Shown: positions 16,602 through 25,926, numbered from the stretch's first letter. The stretch: 64,000 nucleotides of DNA from Pseudomonas synxantha (GCF_900105675.1 NZ_LT629786.1:3224001-3288000); one strand, 5' to 3'. Notes: generated by a model not told the origin, from the letters alone. Translations and numbers: made by a program.

Positions 16602-17749
16602 TATCGCAACCCCAAGCCACGGGCAATGATGCCCCGCAGAATTTCACGCGTGCCGCCGCGCAATGAGAATGACGGCGCCATTTGTGTCAGGTAGGCCAGC
16701 ACTCGCGCGTGTTCACTCCCACCGTCCTGGCGCGGTTCGGTTTCCAACAGCAACTGGGCCACTTCGGGGATTTCCTGCTCGAAGGCATTCCCCAGGTCCT
16801 TGACGCAGGAGGCCGCCCACGTCGGTTGCGCCCCCGCCGCCAGTTGGGCAGTGACCGAAAGCGACATATTGCGCAGGGTCAACAGCTTGGCCGACATTCG
16901 GCCGATCTCCCGCGACTGCAAGGCGTCGGGATGGTTGCCCACCGCATCGATCAGGGTTTTCAACAGCGCGATGCAACTGAGAAAACGCTCCGGGCCGCTG
17001 CGTTCGAAGGCCAACTCGGCGGTGACCTGGTCCCAGCCTTTGCCCTCGCTGCCGATCAGGGCATCCACCGGCAAGCGCACGTTGTCGAAGAACACTTCAT
17101 TGAAATGCTCACCGCCAGCCAAGTCACGGATCGGCCGGATCGTGATGCCCGGCAGGCTCAGGTCGACAATAAATTGCGACATGCCCTCGTGGCGCGCCGC
17201 CTGTTTTTCCCCGGTGCGCAATAGAGCGATCATGTAGTGCGAATGGTGAGCGTTGGTCGTCCAGACCTTCTGCCCATTGAGCACCCAGCTGTCGCCGTCA
17301 CGCACCGCGCTGCTTTTGATCGACGCCAGGTCCGACCCCGAATTGGGCTCGCTCATGCCTATACAGAAGTAGCTTTCGCCGCGACAGATAGCCGGCAGGT
17401 AATGCTGTTTTTGCGCCTCGGTACCGAAGCGATTGATCAACGGACCGCTTTGCCGATCGGCAATCCAGTGCGCCGAAACCGGAGCCCCGGCCGCCAGCAG
17501 CTCCTCGATGATCACGTAGCGGGCAAAGGGCCCGGCCGCCGCCCCGCCATATGCCTTTGGCAAGGCCATGCCAACCCAGCCCTGGGCTCCGAGTTTTTGA
17601 CTGAAAGCCGCGTCGAACCCCATCCAGGATTCCGCCCGCAAGGTATTCGGGTATTCGGCCAGGTGCGTATGAATAAAGGCGCGGACGCTTGCGCGAAGCG
17701 CCTCGGCTTCGGCAGGAATACTACTGTAGGAAAATTGGCTGATAGGCAT
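16601..17749 (-). CDS. Acyl-CoA dehydrogenase, probable catalytic subunit of a heteromer
   Basis: A 382-residue acyl-CoA dehydrogenase. Motifs include YFCIGMSEPNSGSDLAS, VWTTNAHHSHY, the helix LAFERSGPERFL (probable catalytic Glu) and the C-terminal LRGGTREILRGIIARGLG. The start follows AGAGAACG. It is the first gene of the tight four-gene set (this gene, small subunit, crotonase, dehydrogenase). The 110-bp gap to the upstream amidohydrolase leaves open whether they share a promoter. Confidence 0.92.
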   Translation of the reverse strand: MPISQFSYSSIPAEAEALRASVRAFIHTHLAEYPNTLRAESWMGFDAAFSQKLGAQGWVGMALPKAYGGAAAGPFARYVIIEELLAAGAPVSAHWIADRQSGPLINRFGTEAQKQHYLPAICRGESYFCIGMSEPNSGSDLASIKSSAVRDGDSWVLNGQKVWTTNAHHSHYMIALLRTGEKQAARHEGMSQFIVDLSLPGITIRPIRDLAGGEHFNEVFFDNVRLPVDALIGSEGKGWDQVTAELAFERSGPERFLSCIALLKTLIDAVGNHPDALQSREIGRMSAKLLTLRNMSLSVTAQLAAGAQPTWAASCVKDLGNAFEQEIPEVAQLLLETEPRQDGGSEHARVLAYLTQMAPSFSLRGGTREILRGIIARGLGLR

Positions 17750-17859
17750 ATGCGTTCTCTTACGCTGAACACGAGCGCGACCGCCTCAAACGAGGCGACC
17801 ACGGAACCTCTACCGCCCCACTGCCGCCCTTGGTGGGCGACGGTGGGAGCAGCGGCAAC

Positions 17860-19167
17860 TTACAACGCGGTTTGCGCGTCAGCTTCGGCGAACATCGCGT
17901 TGATGTCGCCGGATGTCACCGGCTTGTTGTCTTGCCGACCGTGGTCGGCACCGCCCAGGCCCAGGGCCGGTTCGATGCTGACGTGAGTCGCCTTGGCCCG
18001 CAGCGCGGCGACCGTGCAGTCTTCGCGCTTATGGATCGAGAACGGGTCGTAGGAGAACTCGCGCATCGCGTTCAAGTGGGTGATCTTGTCGATCATCTCT
18101 TTATCCAAGTGCTGCAAGCCTTCCCACGCGGTTTCAGGCGAGTTCGGCCAGGTGCAGTCGGAGTGCGGGTAGTCGCTTTCCCAGGTGACCATCTCGGTGT
18201 TCAAGTATTTGAGGTTCTGCAGACCGAAATTGTCTTCGATAAAGCAGGTGACGAAATGTTTGTTGAAGATGTCGCTGGGCATCTTCCCGCCGAAGTTGGA
18301 GTTGGTCCATGCGTTGTGGTGGCGGTGCGTGAAGTCCGCACGCTCCAGCAGGTATGGAATCCAACCGATGCCGCCTTCGGAGAGTGCCATGCGCAGATCG
18401 GGGAATTTCTTCCACATCGGCGCCCAGATCCAGTCCGCCGCCGAGTTGGCGATGGAGATCGGCATCGAGGTGATCCAGGCGTCGATCGGTGACATGTCCG
18501 AGGCGTGATTGGCTTTGACGCCGGTGCCGATGTGGCAGCAAATAACCACCTTGTTATCGCTGCAGGCTTTCCACAACGGGTCCCAGTAATCGCTGTGGAT
18601 CGACGGGTAACCGTGAATCGCCGGGTTATCCGACAGCGACAGTGCATGCACGCCCTGCCTGGCCAGACGCTCGACTTCGGCAGCGGCGGCTTTCATGTCC
18701 CACCACGGCACGATCATCAACGGGATAAAACGCCCCGGTGCGGCATTGCACCAGTCGTGCAAGTGCCAGTCGTTGTACGCCTGGATCGCGGCCAGGGACA
18801 CATCGCGGTCGGCATGCACCTGGAAACGCTGCCCGGCAAAGCCCGGGAAGGTAGGAAAGCACAATGAGCCGAGCACGCCGTTGGCGTTCATGTCGTCGAC
18901 GCGGTCCTTGATATTCCAGGTACCACGACGCATCTGGTCGTAGCCCAGCGGCTCCATGCCGTATTCCTCTTTCGGCCGGCCAACCACAGAGTTCAACCCC
19001 ATGTAACCGGTGGCCTGCTCTTCGAACACCCACACATCACGGTCGCCCTTCTTGACCACATGAGGCTCACGCCCCTTGAAGCGCGCAGGCATGTGACGGG
19101 CAAAGGCATTCGGCGGCTCAATCGCGTGATCATCGACGCTGACGAGAATCAGATCTTCAACTTTCAT
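17860..19167 (-). CDS. Amidohydrolase-2 (ACMSD superfamily) metal-dependent hydrolase
   Basis: A 435-residue TIM-barrel enzyme. The start at 19167 follows AGGGG at good spacing. Metal-site regions of the amidohydrolase-2 family are visible: SVDDHAIEPP at the N-terminus, ICCHIGTG in the middle and TWESDYPHSD near residue 335. Proteins with the phrase VSVDDHxxEPP accompany CoA-ester catabolism of polycyclic compounds and may hydrolyse or decarboxylate ring-opened products; the exact reaction is not known. An operator-like site lies 66 bp upstream (19233-19257). Confidence 0.88.
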   Translation of the reverse strand: MKVEDLILVSVDDHAIEPPNAFARHMPARFKGREPHVVKKGDRDVWVFEEQATGYMGLNSVVGRPKEEYGMEPLGYDQMRRGTWNIKDRVDDMNANGVLGSLCFPTFPGFAGQRFQVHADRDVSLAAIQAYNDWHLHDWCNAAPGRFIPLMIVPWWDMKAAAAEVERLARQGVHALSLSDNPAIHGYPSIHSDYWDPLWKACSDNKVVICCHIGTGVKANHASDMSPIDAWITSMPISIANSAADWIWAPMWKKFPDLRMALSEGGIGWIPYLLERADFTHRHHNAWTNSNFGGKMPSDIFNKHFVTCFIEDNFGLQNLKYLNTEMVTWESDYPHSDCTWPNSPETAWEGLQHLDKEMIDKITHLNAMREFSYDPFSIHKREDCTVAALRAKATHVSIEPALGLGGADHGRQDNKPVTSGDINAMFAEADAQTAL

Positions 19168-19232
19168 TGTTTTTCCCCTTCGCATTCGGGCTTGTTGTTG
19201 TCCCTGAATCATAGAGCAGGATCTGCATTAAT

Positions 19233-19257
19233 TAAACACTTTTTTTAATTGTGTTCA
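19233..19257. promoter_or_regulatory. Operator-like site A (TAAACA-N13-TGTTCA)
   Basis: One of the shared 25-bp sites of this cluster, with a poly-T centre, 66 bp upstream of the amidohydrolase start. The right half-site is a full match to the consensus; the left differs at one base (TAAACA). Confidence 0.6.
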
Positions 19258-19259
19258 TT

Positions 19260-19686
19260 TAATGCAGTTTTTCAAGCGTTTGGCTGGCTCTTGATTTTGA
19301 TCTAGAGCGCCCCGTCAACCACGCTGGCCGAGGTACCGAGTGGTGGGGCGAAGACCTTTTGGTTACTTTTGGCTGGGCCGGCATTCCGGGCGGTTGCCAA
19401 AAGTGACCCGCCGTAAGGGCGGAACCAAAAGAGGCCATTACCGCAGAAACGGATATGTACTCCGACCGATATCTCTGGCGCCCAACACACAGCCATCGCA
19501 GGCAAGCCAGCTCCCACCTTTTGATACGGTTTACACCCGGCAAGTGAGCTGCTCGCCTGTAAGACCGCTTTCGCGAGCAAGCCCGCTCCCACAGGTGGGT
19601 CGCGGGGCATCAGTCACATCCCGGTCGACCTAGAGGCCGCTTTCGCGGGCAAGCCAGCTACCACAGTATGATCCGGTGTACGTCGG
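19260..19686. repeat. Intergenic repeat patch: long inverted repeat and REP-like motifs
   Basis: No gene is visible between the amidohydrolase promoter and the P450 stop. A 76-bp imperfect inverted repeat bounded by CTTTTGGTT and AACCAAAAG occupies 19356-19431. Three REP-like pieces of the type GCAAGCC(A/C)GCT(C/A)CCAC follow at about 19497, 19571 and 19645. These are common extragenic repeats of Pseudomonas and may also stop transcription or stabilise the mRNA 3' end. Confidence 0.65.
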
Positions 19687-20964
19687 TCAATCCCACAACA
19701 CATGCAGATAATGCGGCCCGCGCAACTGCGCCCCCACGATCTGCGGCCCAGGCTTGGACGGGTCAAGGCGAATGTTCGGCATCAAGTCAAGAATGGCATT
19801 CAGCGCGCAGTTGATCTCCGTCTTGGCCACAAACTGCCCGATGCACATGTGCGGGCCAAAACCGAAGCCAAACGAGGGCTTGGCCTTGCGATCGATATCG
19901 AAGGTATCAGCTCGTTCAAAGGCGTCTTCGTCGCGGTTCGCCGAGGTTACGATGCACTGCACCATGGCGCCCTTGGGAATCGCCACACCGCGAATCTCCA
20001 GGTCCTTGGCGGCCTGGCGTACCTTGAACGTGGCCACCGGTTCAAACCGCACCGCTTCATCGATGGCTTTGTTGACCAGGCTGCGATCGTTGCGTACCCG
20101 CTCCAGCACATCCGGGTGCTGCAACAGCAACGACATCAAGGTGCCAAAGGTGCGCGTCGTGGTTTCGCTGGCAGCTGGCAACAACGAGCGCACGAACGTG
20201 GCGATTTCGTGATCGTCCAGGGACCGGCCCTGGTACTCGGCATTGATCAGGCGACTGATCAAATCATCGCCGGTGGCGCCGTTGGCGCGGCGCTCAGCCA
20301 CCACCGTCTTGACCACATCGTAAAGCGCCTTGGCCGCTTCCATCGCGGCACCGCGTGCGGCGGCGGCCTTTTCCGGGTCGACCTGGGGGCCGGCGAGAAT
20401 GGCCAATGCCCAGGCGGCGTATTGCTCGATCTGTTCAGGGCGGTCTTCGGGAAAGCCGATCAGCGAATAGATCACGCGGATCGGGAAATACAGCGCGAAG
20501 TCCATCAGGTCGGCGCCCTTGGCCGGCACCATGGGCTTGAGGTATTCCTCACGAATGACGCGGTCGATCTTGGTTTCTTTCCAGCGGTTGACCGTCTCTG
20601 GCATGAACACCGGTTGCAGCAGGTTACGGATATTCTTGTGGGCATCACCGTCCATCGCGGTAAGGATCAAACCATCAAAGAATGCGCCCAGGCCCTCGGC
20701 AATAAACCCGCTGGTGAACGTCCCGGCATCGCGCATCACGGCCATGACGTCGTCGTATTTGAACAAGGTAAAGGTGGGCCGACTGGCGTCCAGACCGGCA
20801 ATCGTCGGCACACCCAAACGCGCCATGAAGTTGTCCTGGAGCACCGGGGAGTTTGCGCGCATGTCGCGGTAAGTCGCGTGCAGGTCAATGTCGCTGGTAC
20901 CCCGGTAATTACTGGCGACATCGTTGAATGCCTTGGTCAGGTCACTCTGTGCAGGTGTGGACAT
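19687..20964 (-). CDS. Cytochrome P450 (CYP226-like)
   Basis: A 425-residue soluble bacterial P450. The haem motif FGFGFGPHMCIG places the thiolate ligand at Cys374. The I-helix reads LLPAASETTTR and the ExxR motif is EAVR. The start at 20964 is chosen because GGAG stands six bases before it; earlier in-frame ATGs lack a site. It is collinear with the second P450 at 49055-50332 (same length, same Cys position, shared AEGLGAFFDGLI block), so they are paralogues. P450s of dit clusters hydroxylate the diterpenoid skeleton, for example at C7; the regiochemistry here cannot be read from sequence. Electrons probably come from the ferredoxin/reductase genes at 42.9-44.5 kb. Confidence 0.93.
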   Translation of the reverse strand: MSTPAQSDLTKAFNDVASNYRGTSDIDLHATYRDMRANSPVLQDNFMARLGVPTIAGLDASRPTFTLFKYDDVMAVMRDAGTFTSGFIAEGLGAFFDGLILTAMDGDAHKNIRNLLQPVFMPETVNRWKETKIDRVIREEYLKPMVPAKGADLMDFALYFPIRVIYSLIGFPEDRPEQIEQYAAWALAILAGPQVDPEKAAAARGAAMEAAKALYDVVKTVVAERRANGATGDDLISRLINAEYQGRSLDDHEIATFVRSLLPAASETTTRTFGTLMSLLLQHPDVLERVRNDRSLVNKAIDEAVRFEPVATFKVRQAAKDLEIRGVAIPKGAMVQCIVTSANRDEDAFERADTFDIDRKAKPSFGFGFGPHMCIGQFVAKTEINCALNAILDLMPNIRLDPSKPGPQIVGAQLRGPHYLHVLWD

Positions 20965-21056
20965 GAGCATCTCCGTCATTTTTGTCGTTATTGTTTGAGG
21001 CTGATCGCAGTCAGGTCGCTATCAGGCGACGGCAGCCGGACTGCTGCGCGAATATA

Positions 21057-21081
21057 TGGACGCTTTTTCGATAATTGATCA
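21057..21081. promoter_or_regulatory. Weak operator-like site K (TGGACG-N13-TGATCA)
   Basis: It lies 93 bp upstream of the P450 start. The half-sites are degraded, but the surrounding GCGAATATATG and TTTTTCGA align with site F at 34180, which supports a common origin. Confidence 0.35.
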
Positions 21082-21100
21082 GTTTCACATCCAAATGCAA

Positions 21101-21604
21101 TCAGTAAGCTTGTTGAACGACGGTCATACGTCCGCCTGCCAACATCAACGCACAGAACATACCCAGCTCCACCACCTGCTCCGGCGAGAAGAAGATAGCC
21201 AGTTGGGCAAAATGCGTATCGTCGATAGCCAGGTAGTCACCGGCGAACAGCTCGGCGTAGGCAAGTGCCGCCTGTTCAGCGGGTGTGAAGTGCGCGCTGT
21301 CCGAGTTCATGCAAACAATGTCCTGCTCGGTAACGCTGTCGGACTTGCGCGCCAGCCGGCAGGCCTGACAGGTGGTGATGCTGGCAATCTTCAGCCGCAC
21401 CAGTTCCCGCAAGCGCTCATCCAGCAGGCTTTCACTGTGCAGGGCCTCCATCAACCCCAGCCAGGCCAGGGCTGCCCGAGGCCGGTGAGCCCAGACTTGC
21501 ACCGGGGTGATGGCGCTGAGCATGCGGCTTTGCCGGCCGCGCGCGACCGCCTCCTGCAACGCAGCCGGCATCGCCTCCAACGTAATCAGCGGCAGGCGCG
21601 CCAC
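21101..21604 (-). CDS. Carboxymuconolactone decarboxylase / AhpD-like protein
   Basis: A 167-residue all-helical protein. The likely start is a GTG at 21604, directly after the thiolase stop, because the open frame further upstream only shadows the thiolase 3' end. The CMD helix pair is recognisable: LRELVRLKIASITTCQACRLARKSDS and later AALAYAELFAGDY. The CxxC pair is present but the His that normally follows four residues on is Arg. Such proteins act as decarboxylases, peroxidase-type reductants or isomerases; the role here is open. It is the last gene of the thiolase operon before the P450. Confidence 0.78.
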   Translation of the reverse strand: MARLPLITLEAMPAALQEAVARGRQSRMLSAITPVQVWAHRPRAALAWLGLMEALHSESLLDERLRELVRLKIASITTCQACRLARKSDSVTEQDIVCMNSDSAHFTPAEQAALAYAELFAGDYLAIDDTHFAQLAIFFSPEQVVELGMFCALMLAGGRMTVVQQAY

Positions 21605-21605
21605 C

Positions 21606-22781
21606 TCAGTCGAGCCGTTCGATAATGGTGGCGGTACCCATGCCACCGGCGCAGCAGATCGCTTGCAAACCGTAACGCGCGCCACGTCGCTCAAGTTCGT
21701 TGAGCAAGGTGGTCATCAACCTCGCGCCACTGGCGCCCAATGGGTGACCAAGGGCAATCGCGCCGCCATTGACGTTGAGCTTGCTGTGGGGCACACCTGT
21801 TTCCTGCATCCAGGCCAGCGGCACCGAGGCGAACGCCTCATTGACTTCGAACAGGTCGATATCCGCAAGACTCAACCCGGCCTTGGCGAGCACCTTGTCG
21901 GTCGCGGCGATGGGCCCGGTGAGCATCAGCGTCGGGTCCGAGCCCACCGTGGTGAAGGCCACGATGCGCGCCCGTGTCTTGAGCCCGAGCTGACGCGCAG
22001 TATCGGCCCCCATGATCAGCAGGGCCGCGGCGCCGTCGCTGATCTGCGACGAATTGCCGGCGGTGATACGCCCGCTTTCCGGGCGAAAGCTGGTCTTGAG
22101 AGTCGCGAGTTTTTCCAGCGAAGTATCACGACGAATGGTCTCGTCGCGACTTAGCGTCGTGGCAGGCTCCTCCAGCGCCTTTTCCCGCAATGCCTCGACA
22201 GGTACGCCGACGATTTCGTTATCGAAATGGCCGGCATCGCTCGCGGCGGCCGCGCGCTGCTGGCTGGCCAAGGCAAACGCATCCAGCGCTTCGCGGCTCA
22301 GCGCCCACTTGTCGGCAATGCGCTCGGCGGCCTCACCCTGGCTGGTCAGTTCATAGTGCTGCGCTGCCATCCAACCGAATGCCTCGCCGTGGATCTCGCG
22401 GTTACTGCCCATGGGCACGCGGCTCATGTTTTCCGCGCCGCCCGCCACCACGATGTCGGCAGAGCCTGCGGCAATCATACCGGCCGCCAGGTGCACTGCG
22501 ACTTCACCGGAGCCGCATTTGCGGTCAATGGTCAGCCCTGGAATGGTCACCGGCCACCCAGCCCCAAGCAACGCGGTACGGGCAATGTTGGCCGATTGCT
22601 CGCCAATTTGCGTGACACAGCCAAAAATCACGTCGTCGACGCGCGTCGGTGACAGATCATTGCGCTTGAGCAACTGGTCGATCACCCACGCACCGAGGTG
22701 ATCGGCACGCACCCCCGCCAGGCCGCCGCGAAACCGGCCGATAGGCGTGCGCACCGCATCCACAATCACGATGTCGTTCAT
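21606..22781 (-). CDS. Acetyl-CoA acyltransferase (3-ketoacyl-CoA thiolase)
   Basis: A 391-residue thiolase of degradative type. The nucleophile is Cys89 in TIDRKCGSG. The His of GGAIALGHPLGASG and the second Cys in AICCAGGMG complete the active site. It cleaves a 3-ketoacyl-CoA with CoA to release acetyl- or propionyl-CoA. Its start overlaps the stop of the 3-hydroxyacyl-CoA dehydrogenase gene by 4 bp, so two sequential beta-oxidation steps are translationally coupled. Confidence 0.95.
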   Translation of the reverse strand: MNDIVIVDAVRTPIGRFRGGLAGVRADHLGAWVIDQLLKRNDLSPTRVDDVIFGCVTQIGEQSANIARTALLGAGWPVTIPGLTIDRKCGSGEVAVHLAAGMIAAGSADIVVAGGAENMSRVPMGSNREIHGEAFGWMAAQHYELTSQGEAAERIADKWALSREALDAFALASQQRAAAASDAGHFDNEIVGVPVEALREKALEEPATTLSRDETIRRDTSLEKLATLKTSFRPESGRITAGNSSQISDGAAALLIMGADTARQLGLKTRARIVAFTTVGSDPTLMLTGPIAATDKVLAKAGLSLADIDLFEVNEAFASVPLAWMQETGVPHSKLNVNGGAIALGHPLGASGARLMTTLLNELERRGARYGLQAICCAGGMGTATIIERLD

Positions 22782-23680
22782 AGCGCACTCGCCTTGAGCC
22801 CGGAACCCGCGACCGGCTTACCTTCTTCGTAGCGGTAAACCCCGTGCCCGGTCTTGCGCCCCAGGCGCCCGGCCGCGACCATTTTGATGATCAGTGGGCA
22901 CGGCCTGAATTTCTCCCCGAGGGTCTGGTGCAAGTAGCGCAGCACTGACAACCGCGTGTCCCAGCCCGTCAGGTCGCCCAACTCCAGCGGCCCCATGGGA
23001 TGGTTGAAGCCAAGGCGCAGCGCGGTGTCGATGTCTTCGGCGGTGGCGGTGCCTTCCTGCAGCATCCACATCGCCTCATTGCCCAGCAGGGCCGACATAC
23101 GGCTGGTGGTGAGCCCCGGGGACTCATTGACCACAATCGATGTTTTGCCCAACTGATCGCACAGGGTGCGCGTGCGGGCCACCACCTCATCGCTGGTCGC
23201 CAGGCCACGTACCAGCTCGATGAGCTTCATCTTGTGCACGGGGTTGAAGAAATGCATGCCGATCACCCGTTCGGCGCCCGGTACCGAGGCGGCAATCTCG
23301 GTGACGCTGAGCGCCGAGGTGTTGGTTGCAATGATTGCATCCGGCGCCAGCAGCGGTGCCGCCAGGCCGATCACCGCCTTCTTTACCGCCAGTTGCTCGG
23401 AGACCGTCTCCACCAGCCAGTTTGCGCCGGCGGCGGCTTCACTCAAGTCGCCGCCGGTCAGCAGGTTCGCCAGAGAAGCCTTGGCTTGCTCTTCGCTGAC
23501 CTTGCCCAGGCGCACGCCGTCGCTGAGGATTTTTTCGATACTCGCTCGGGCCTGGGTCAACGAGGCGGCATTGGTGTCGACCAGCAGCGTTGTAAAACCC
23601 GAACTGGCGAACGCGTGTGCGATACCGGTTCCCATCAAACCGGCACCGACGACCACTATTTTTTCTTGTTTGGCGTTCAT
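22778..23680 (-). CDS. 3-hydroxyacyl-CoA dehydrogenase
   Basis: A 300-residue NAD-dependent enzyme. The start at 23680 follows GAGAGA and opens the Rossmann motif VVVGAGLMGTGIA. Further landmarks are HFFNPVHKMKLIELV (catalytic His region), VVNESPGL, and the C-terminal domain with LGFNHPMGPLELGDLTGWD. It oxidises a 3-hydroxyacyl-CoA to the 3-keto ester used by the next gene, the thiolase. It lies 13 bp after an FAH-fold hydrolase gene. Confidence 0.95.
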   Translation of the reverse strand: MNAKQEKIVVVGAGLMGTGIAHAFASSGFTTLLVDTNAASLTQARASIEKILSDGVRLGKVSEEQAKASLANLLTGGDLSEAAAGANWLVETVSEQLAVKKAVIGLAAPLLAPDAIIATNTSALSVTEIAASVPGAERVIGMHFFNPVHKMKLIELVRGLATSDEVVARTRTLCDQLGKTSIVVNESPGLTTSRMSALLGNEAMWMLQEGTATAEDIDTALRLGFNHPMGPLELGDLTGWDTRLSVLRYLHQTLGEKFRPCPLIIKMVAAGRLGRKTGHGVYRYEEGKPVAGSGLKASAL

Positions 23681-23693
23681 TTTTGTCTCTCGA

Positions 23694-24545
23694 TTAAGCG
23701 TGGATTTTTCGCCCGACAACATTACGTAACGTGCCAATGCCTTCGACACTGGCCTCCACCACATCGCCCTCTTTAAGAAACAACCCGGTGCCCATGCCGA
23801 CGCCTGCGGGTGAACCCGTGAACAGCACGTCGCCACAGGCAAAGCTGGAGCGCTGCTGCACAAAGCGAATCAACTGGCCTACATCCCACGTCATTTCGGC
23901 GGTCGAGCCGTCCTGGCGCGTTTCGCCATTGACCTTCAACGTCAGGCGCAGCTTGGGCGAGCCCTCAGGGAACTCGTCCTTGGTGACGATCCAGGGGCCG
24001 AGGCCCGTGGTCTGGTCCTGGCTCTTGGCCGCGAATAAATCCATGCCGATCCCGGCCGCACCGCTGCGCTGCAGGTCGCGGGCACTGACATCATTGCCAA
24101 CGGTGTAACCCAGCACGCAGGCCAGCGGGTCTTCCAGATCGATTTCATGGGTGCCGATCACCGCCACCAATTCCACTTCGTGATCGAGCTCTTCGGTCAG
24201 TGGCGGAAAACGGATCGGATCATGGGCGCCTATCAGTGCGCCGTAGGCCTTGAGAAAGGCCACCGGCTGAGCCGGTGCCCCCAAGCCGAACTCCACCAAG
24301 TGCTTGGCGTAATTGGCGCCCGCGACCACTACGCGATTGACCGGCTCGATCGGCGGCAGCAAGCGCACCTTGGACAGCGGCAACGCAGGGCCGGCAATGC
24401 GCACCGAGCTGATCCCGCGTCCGGCAGCCACCGCCGGCGCCCAATCCTTGAACTCACCGGAAATCGGCGTCACTTCGTTCTGCGCAACATCCACCACGGC
24501 CCAGAACACGCCGGACGCGAAATATTCACAACGCGCCAGCTTCAT
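23694..24545 (-). CDS. Fumarylacetoacetate hydrolase-fold protein (1 of 3)
   Basis: A 283-residue FAH/hydratase-fold protein. The metal-binding Glu residues are in LDHEVELVAVIG, with GNDVSARD and FTGSPAGVGMG further on. Family members hydrolyse C-C bonds in diketo acids, decarboxylate, or hydrate/isomerise ring-fission products. Its start shares one base with the stop of the preceding amidohydrolase gene. Two further members are in this window (32421 and 38351). The third is closest in layout, so several ring-cleavage products may be handled in parallel. Confidence 0.9.
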   Translation of the reverse strand: MKLARCEYFASGVFWAVVDVAQNEVTPISGEFKDWAPAVAAGRGISSVRIAGPALPLSKVRLLPPIEPVNRVVVAGANYAKHLVEFGLGAPAQPVAFLKAYGALIGAHDPIRFPPLTEELDHEVELVAVIGTHEIDLEDPLACVLGYTVGNDVSARDLQRSGAAGIGMDLFAAKSQDQTTGLGPWIVTKDEFPEGSPKLRLTLKVNGETRQDGSTAEMTWDVGQLIRFVQQRSSFACGDVLFTGSPAGVGMGTGLFLKEGDVVEASVEGIGTLRNVVGRKIHA

Positions 24546-25609
24546 CAGGCACCTACCTTGCCCAACTTGGCGGGATCCAGGTGCAGCAGGCGGCAGGCAT
24601 TTTCATAGCGGATCTTGCGCAGGTCGGAATCCGACAGACGCAGCCCGTCGGTCAGGTCGTGACGCACCGCATCGCTACCACCGAAGTTGCTGCCGTACAG
24701 CACATGGTCGGCGCCAATGATGTCGACCAGGGCCTGGCGCATCGGCACTTCATGCAGCTCGACATCAAAGTAGAAGTTCTTCATGTATTCCAGCAGCGGC
24801 TTCTTGTTGAATTTGACGTCGAGGTTTTCGTTGGTCTTGGCCAGGCGTCCCAACTGGTACGGCACATAACCGCCACCGTGGGTGATGTACACCTTCAGAT
24901 TAGGGAAACGGTCGAGCACGCCACCGCAGATCAGGTTCCAGAAGCAGCGGCTCTCGTCGTACTGCATGCCGACGATGGCAGTCGTTTCATAGCGGTCGTC
25001 ATTGGCGTTCTTGCCCCAGGTGACCGACTGGTTGTAGCCGTGGATGAACATCGGCAGGTCGAGGTCGCAGAGAGTTCTCCAGACCACGTCGAGTTCCGGC
25101 GAGTCGAACTCCAGGCCACCAAAGTTGGCGCCACCGGCAACCATGCCTTTGGCTCCCAACTCGGTGCAGGCATAGCGCAATTCGGCGGCTGCGGCCTCGG
25201 GCGAATTCAATGGCACATGCGCCCAGAACATCAGGCGGTCAGGAGCGGCCGAGCAGTATTCGGCCAGGGTGTTATTGACGGTGCGCGCAAACGGCACCGC
25301 GAACTCGGCTTCCGTCCAGTACATGTAGCAATGGGACGGGACGGACACCACTTGCAGGTTTTGCCCCGCCTTGTCCATGCCGGCCAGGCGCACTTTCGGA
25401 TCGGCCCAGCGCGACAGGTACTCTTCAAGCTTTGGCCCGTTACCGGAACGTACGGCGGCTTTGCGCTCAGGCGAGCCCAGGCCCAGGATCCAGTCCCCGA
25501 CACGCAGTTTGATATCGCCGTCGGAATGTTGCTCGAAGAAAGGCCCCCAGTGCGGGTGCTGGTTGTAGTAGCCCGGATGGGGAGCATGAGCGTGGAGATC
25601 GATGAGCAT
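24545..25609 (-). CDS. ACMSD-type amidohydrolase-2
   Basis: A 354-residue TIM-barrel metallohydrolase or decarboxylase. The start at 25609 follows GAGG and opens MLIDLHAH, which holds the two metal His residues (His6 and His8). A third His is in MFIHGYNQ. The family's final Asp, usually in GSDxP, reads YGSNFGGSD here, so Asn stands where Asp is expected. The family carries out non-oxidative decarboxylation or hydrolysis. It is the first gene of the operon running to the CMD and P450 genes, 130 bp from operator-like site B. Confidence 0.87.
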   Translation of the reverse strand: MLIDLHAHAPHPGYYNQHPHWGPFFEQHSDGDIKLRVGDWILGLGSPERKAAVRSGNGPKLEEYLSRWADPKVRLAGMDKAGQNLQVVSVPSHCYMYWTEAEFAVPFARTVNNTLAEYCSAAPDRLMFWAHVPLNSPEAAAAELRYACTELGAKGMVAGGANFGGLEFDSPELDVVWRTLCDLDLPMFIHGYNQSVTWGKNANDDRYETTAIVGMQYDESRCFWNLICGGVLDRFPNLKVYITHGGGYVPYQLGRLAKTNENLDVKFNKKPLLEYMKNFYFDVELHEVPMRQALVDIIGADHVLYGSNFGGSDAVRHDLTDGLRLSDSDLRKIRYENACRLLHLDPAKLGKVGA

Positions 25610-25738
25610 GTCTAGGTACCTCGAAGTTGGCACTTTTTGTTGGGGATTAGCGCGGTGCCTTCACGCGACAAGGTCGGTCTGCCGCGAAAAGGGGAAGCCG
25701 TACGGCTCGCTGCTAAGGCTTGAGCTTAAATTTAATTT

Positions 25739-25763
25739 GAGCATAAATCAAAAAACTGTTCAT
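25739..25763. promoter_or_regulatory. Operator-like site B (TGAGCA-N13-TGTTCA)
   Basis: A shared 25-bp site with one mismatch in the left half, 130 bp upstream of the ACMSD-type gene that starts a six-gene catabolic operon. Confidence 0.6.
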
Positions 25764-25901
25764 ATTAATTTCAATCAGGCGTGCGAACGCCCGAGCCAGA
25801 GCGCTCGAGCGGCGTGAGAAGCAAAGAAAAAGCACACGCAATTGCCCGCGAATCGAAAAAAACGCCGCTTAAGATTGCGATTAGTCAGCCATGCAGAAAC
25901 A

Positions 25902-25926
25902 CAAAGCCCCCCGAAATTCGGGGGCT
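25902..25926 (-). terminator. Terminator of the TetR gene
   Basis: AGCCCC...GAA pairs with TTCGGGGGCT. On the minus strand the stem is followed by a short T run (CTTTG). It lies 30 bp past the TetR stop. Confidence 0.75.
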
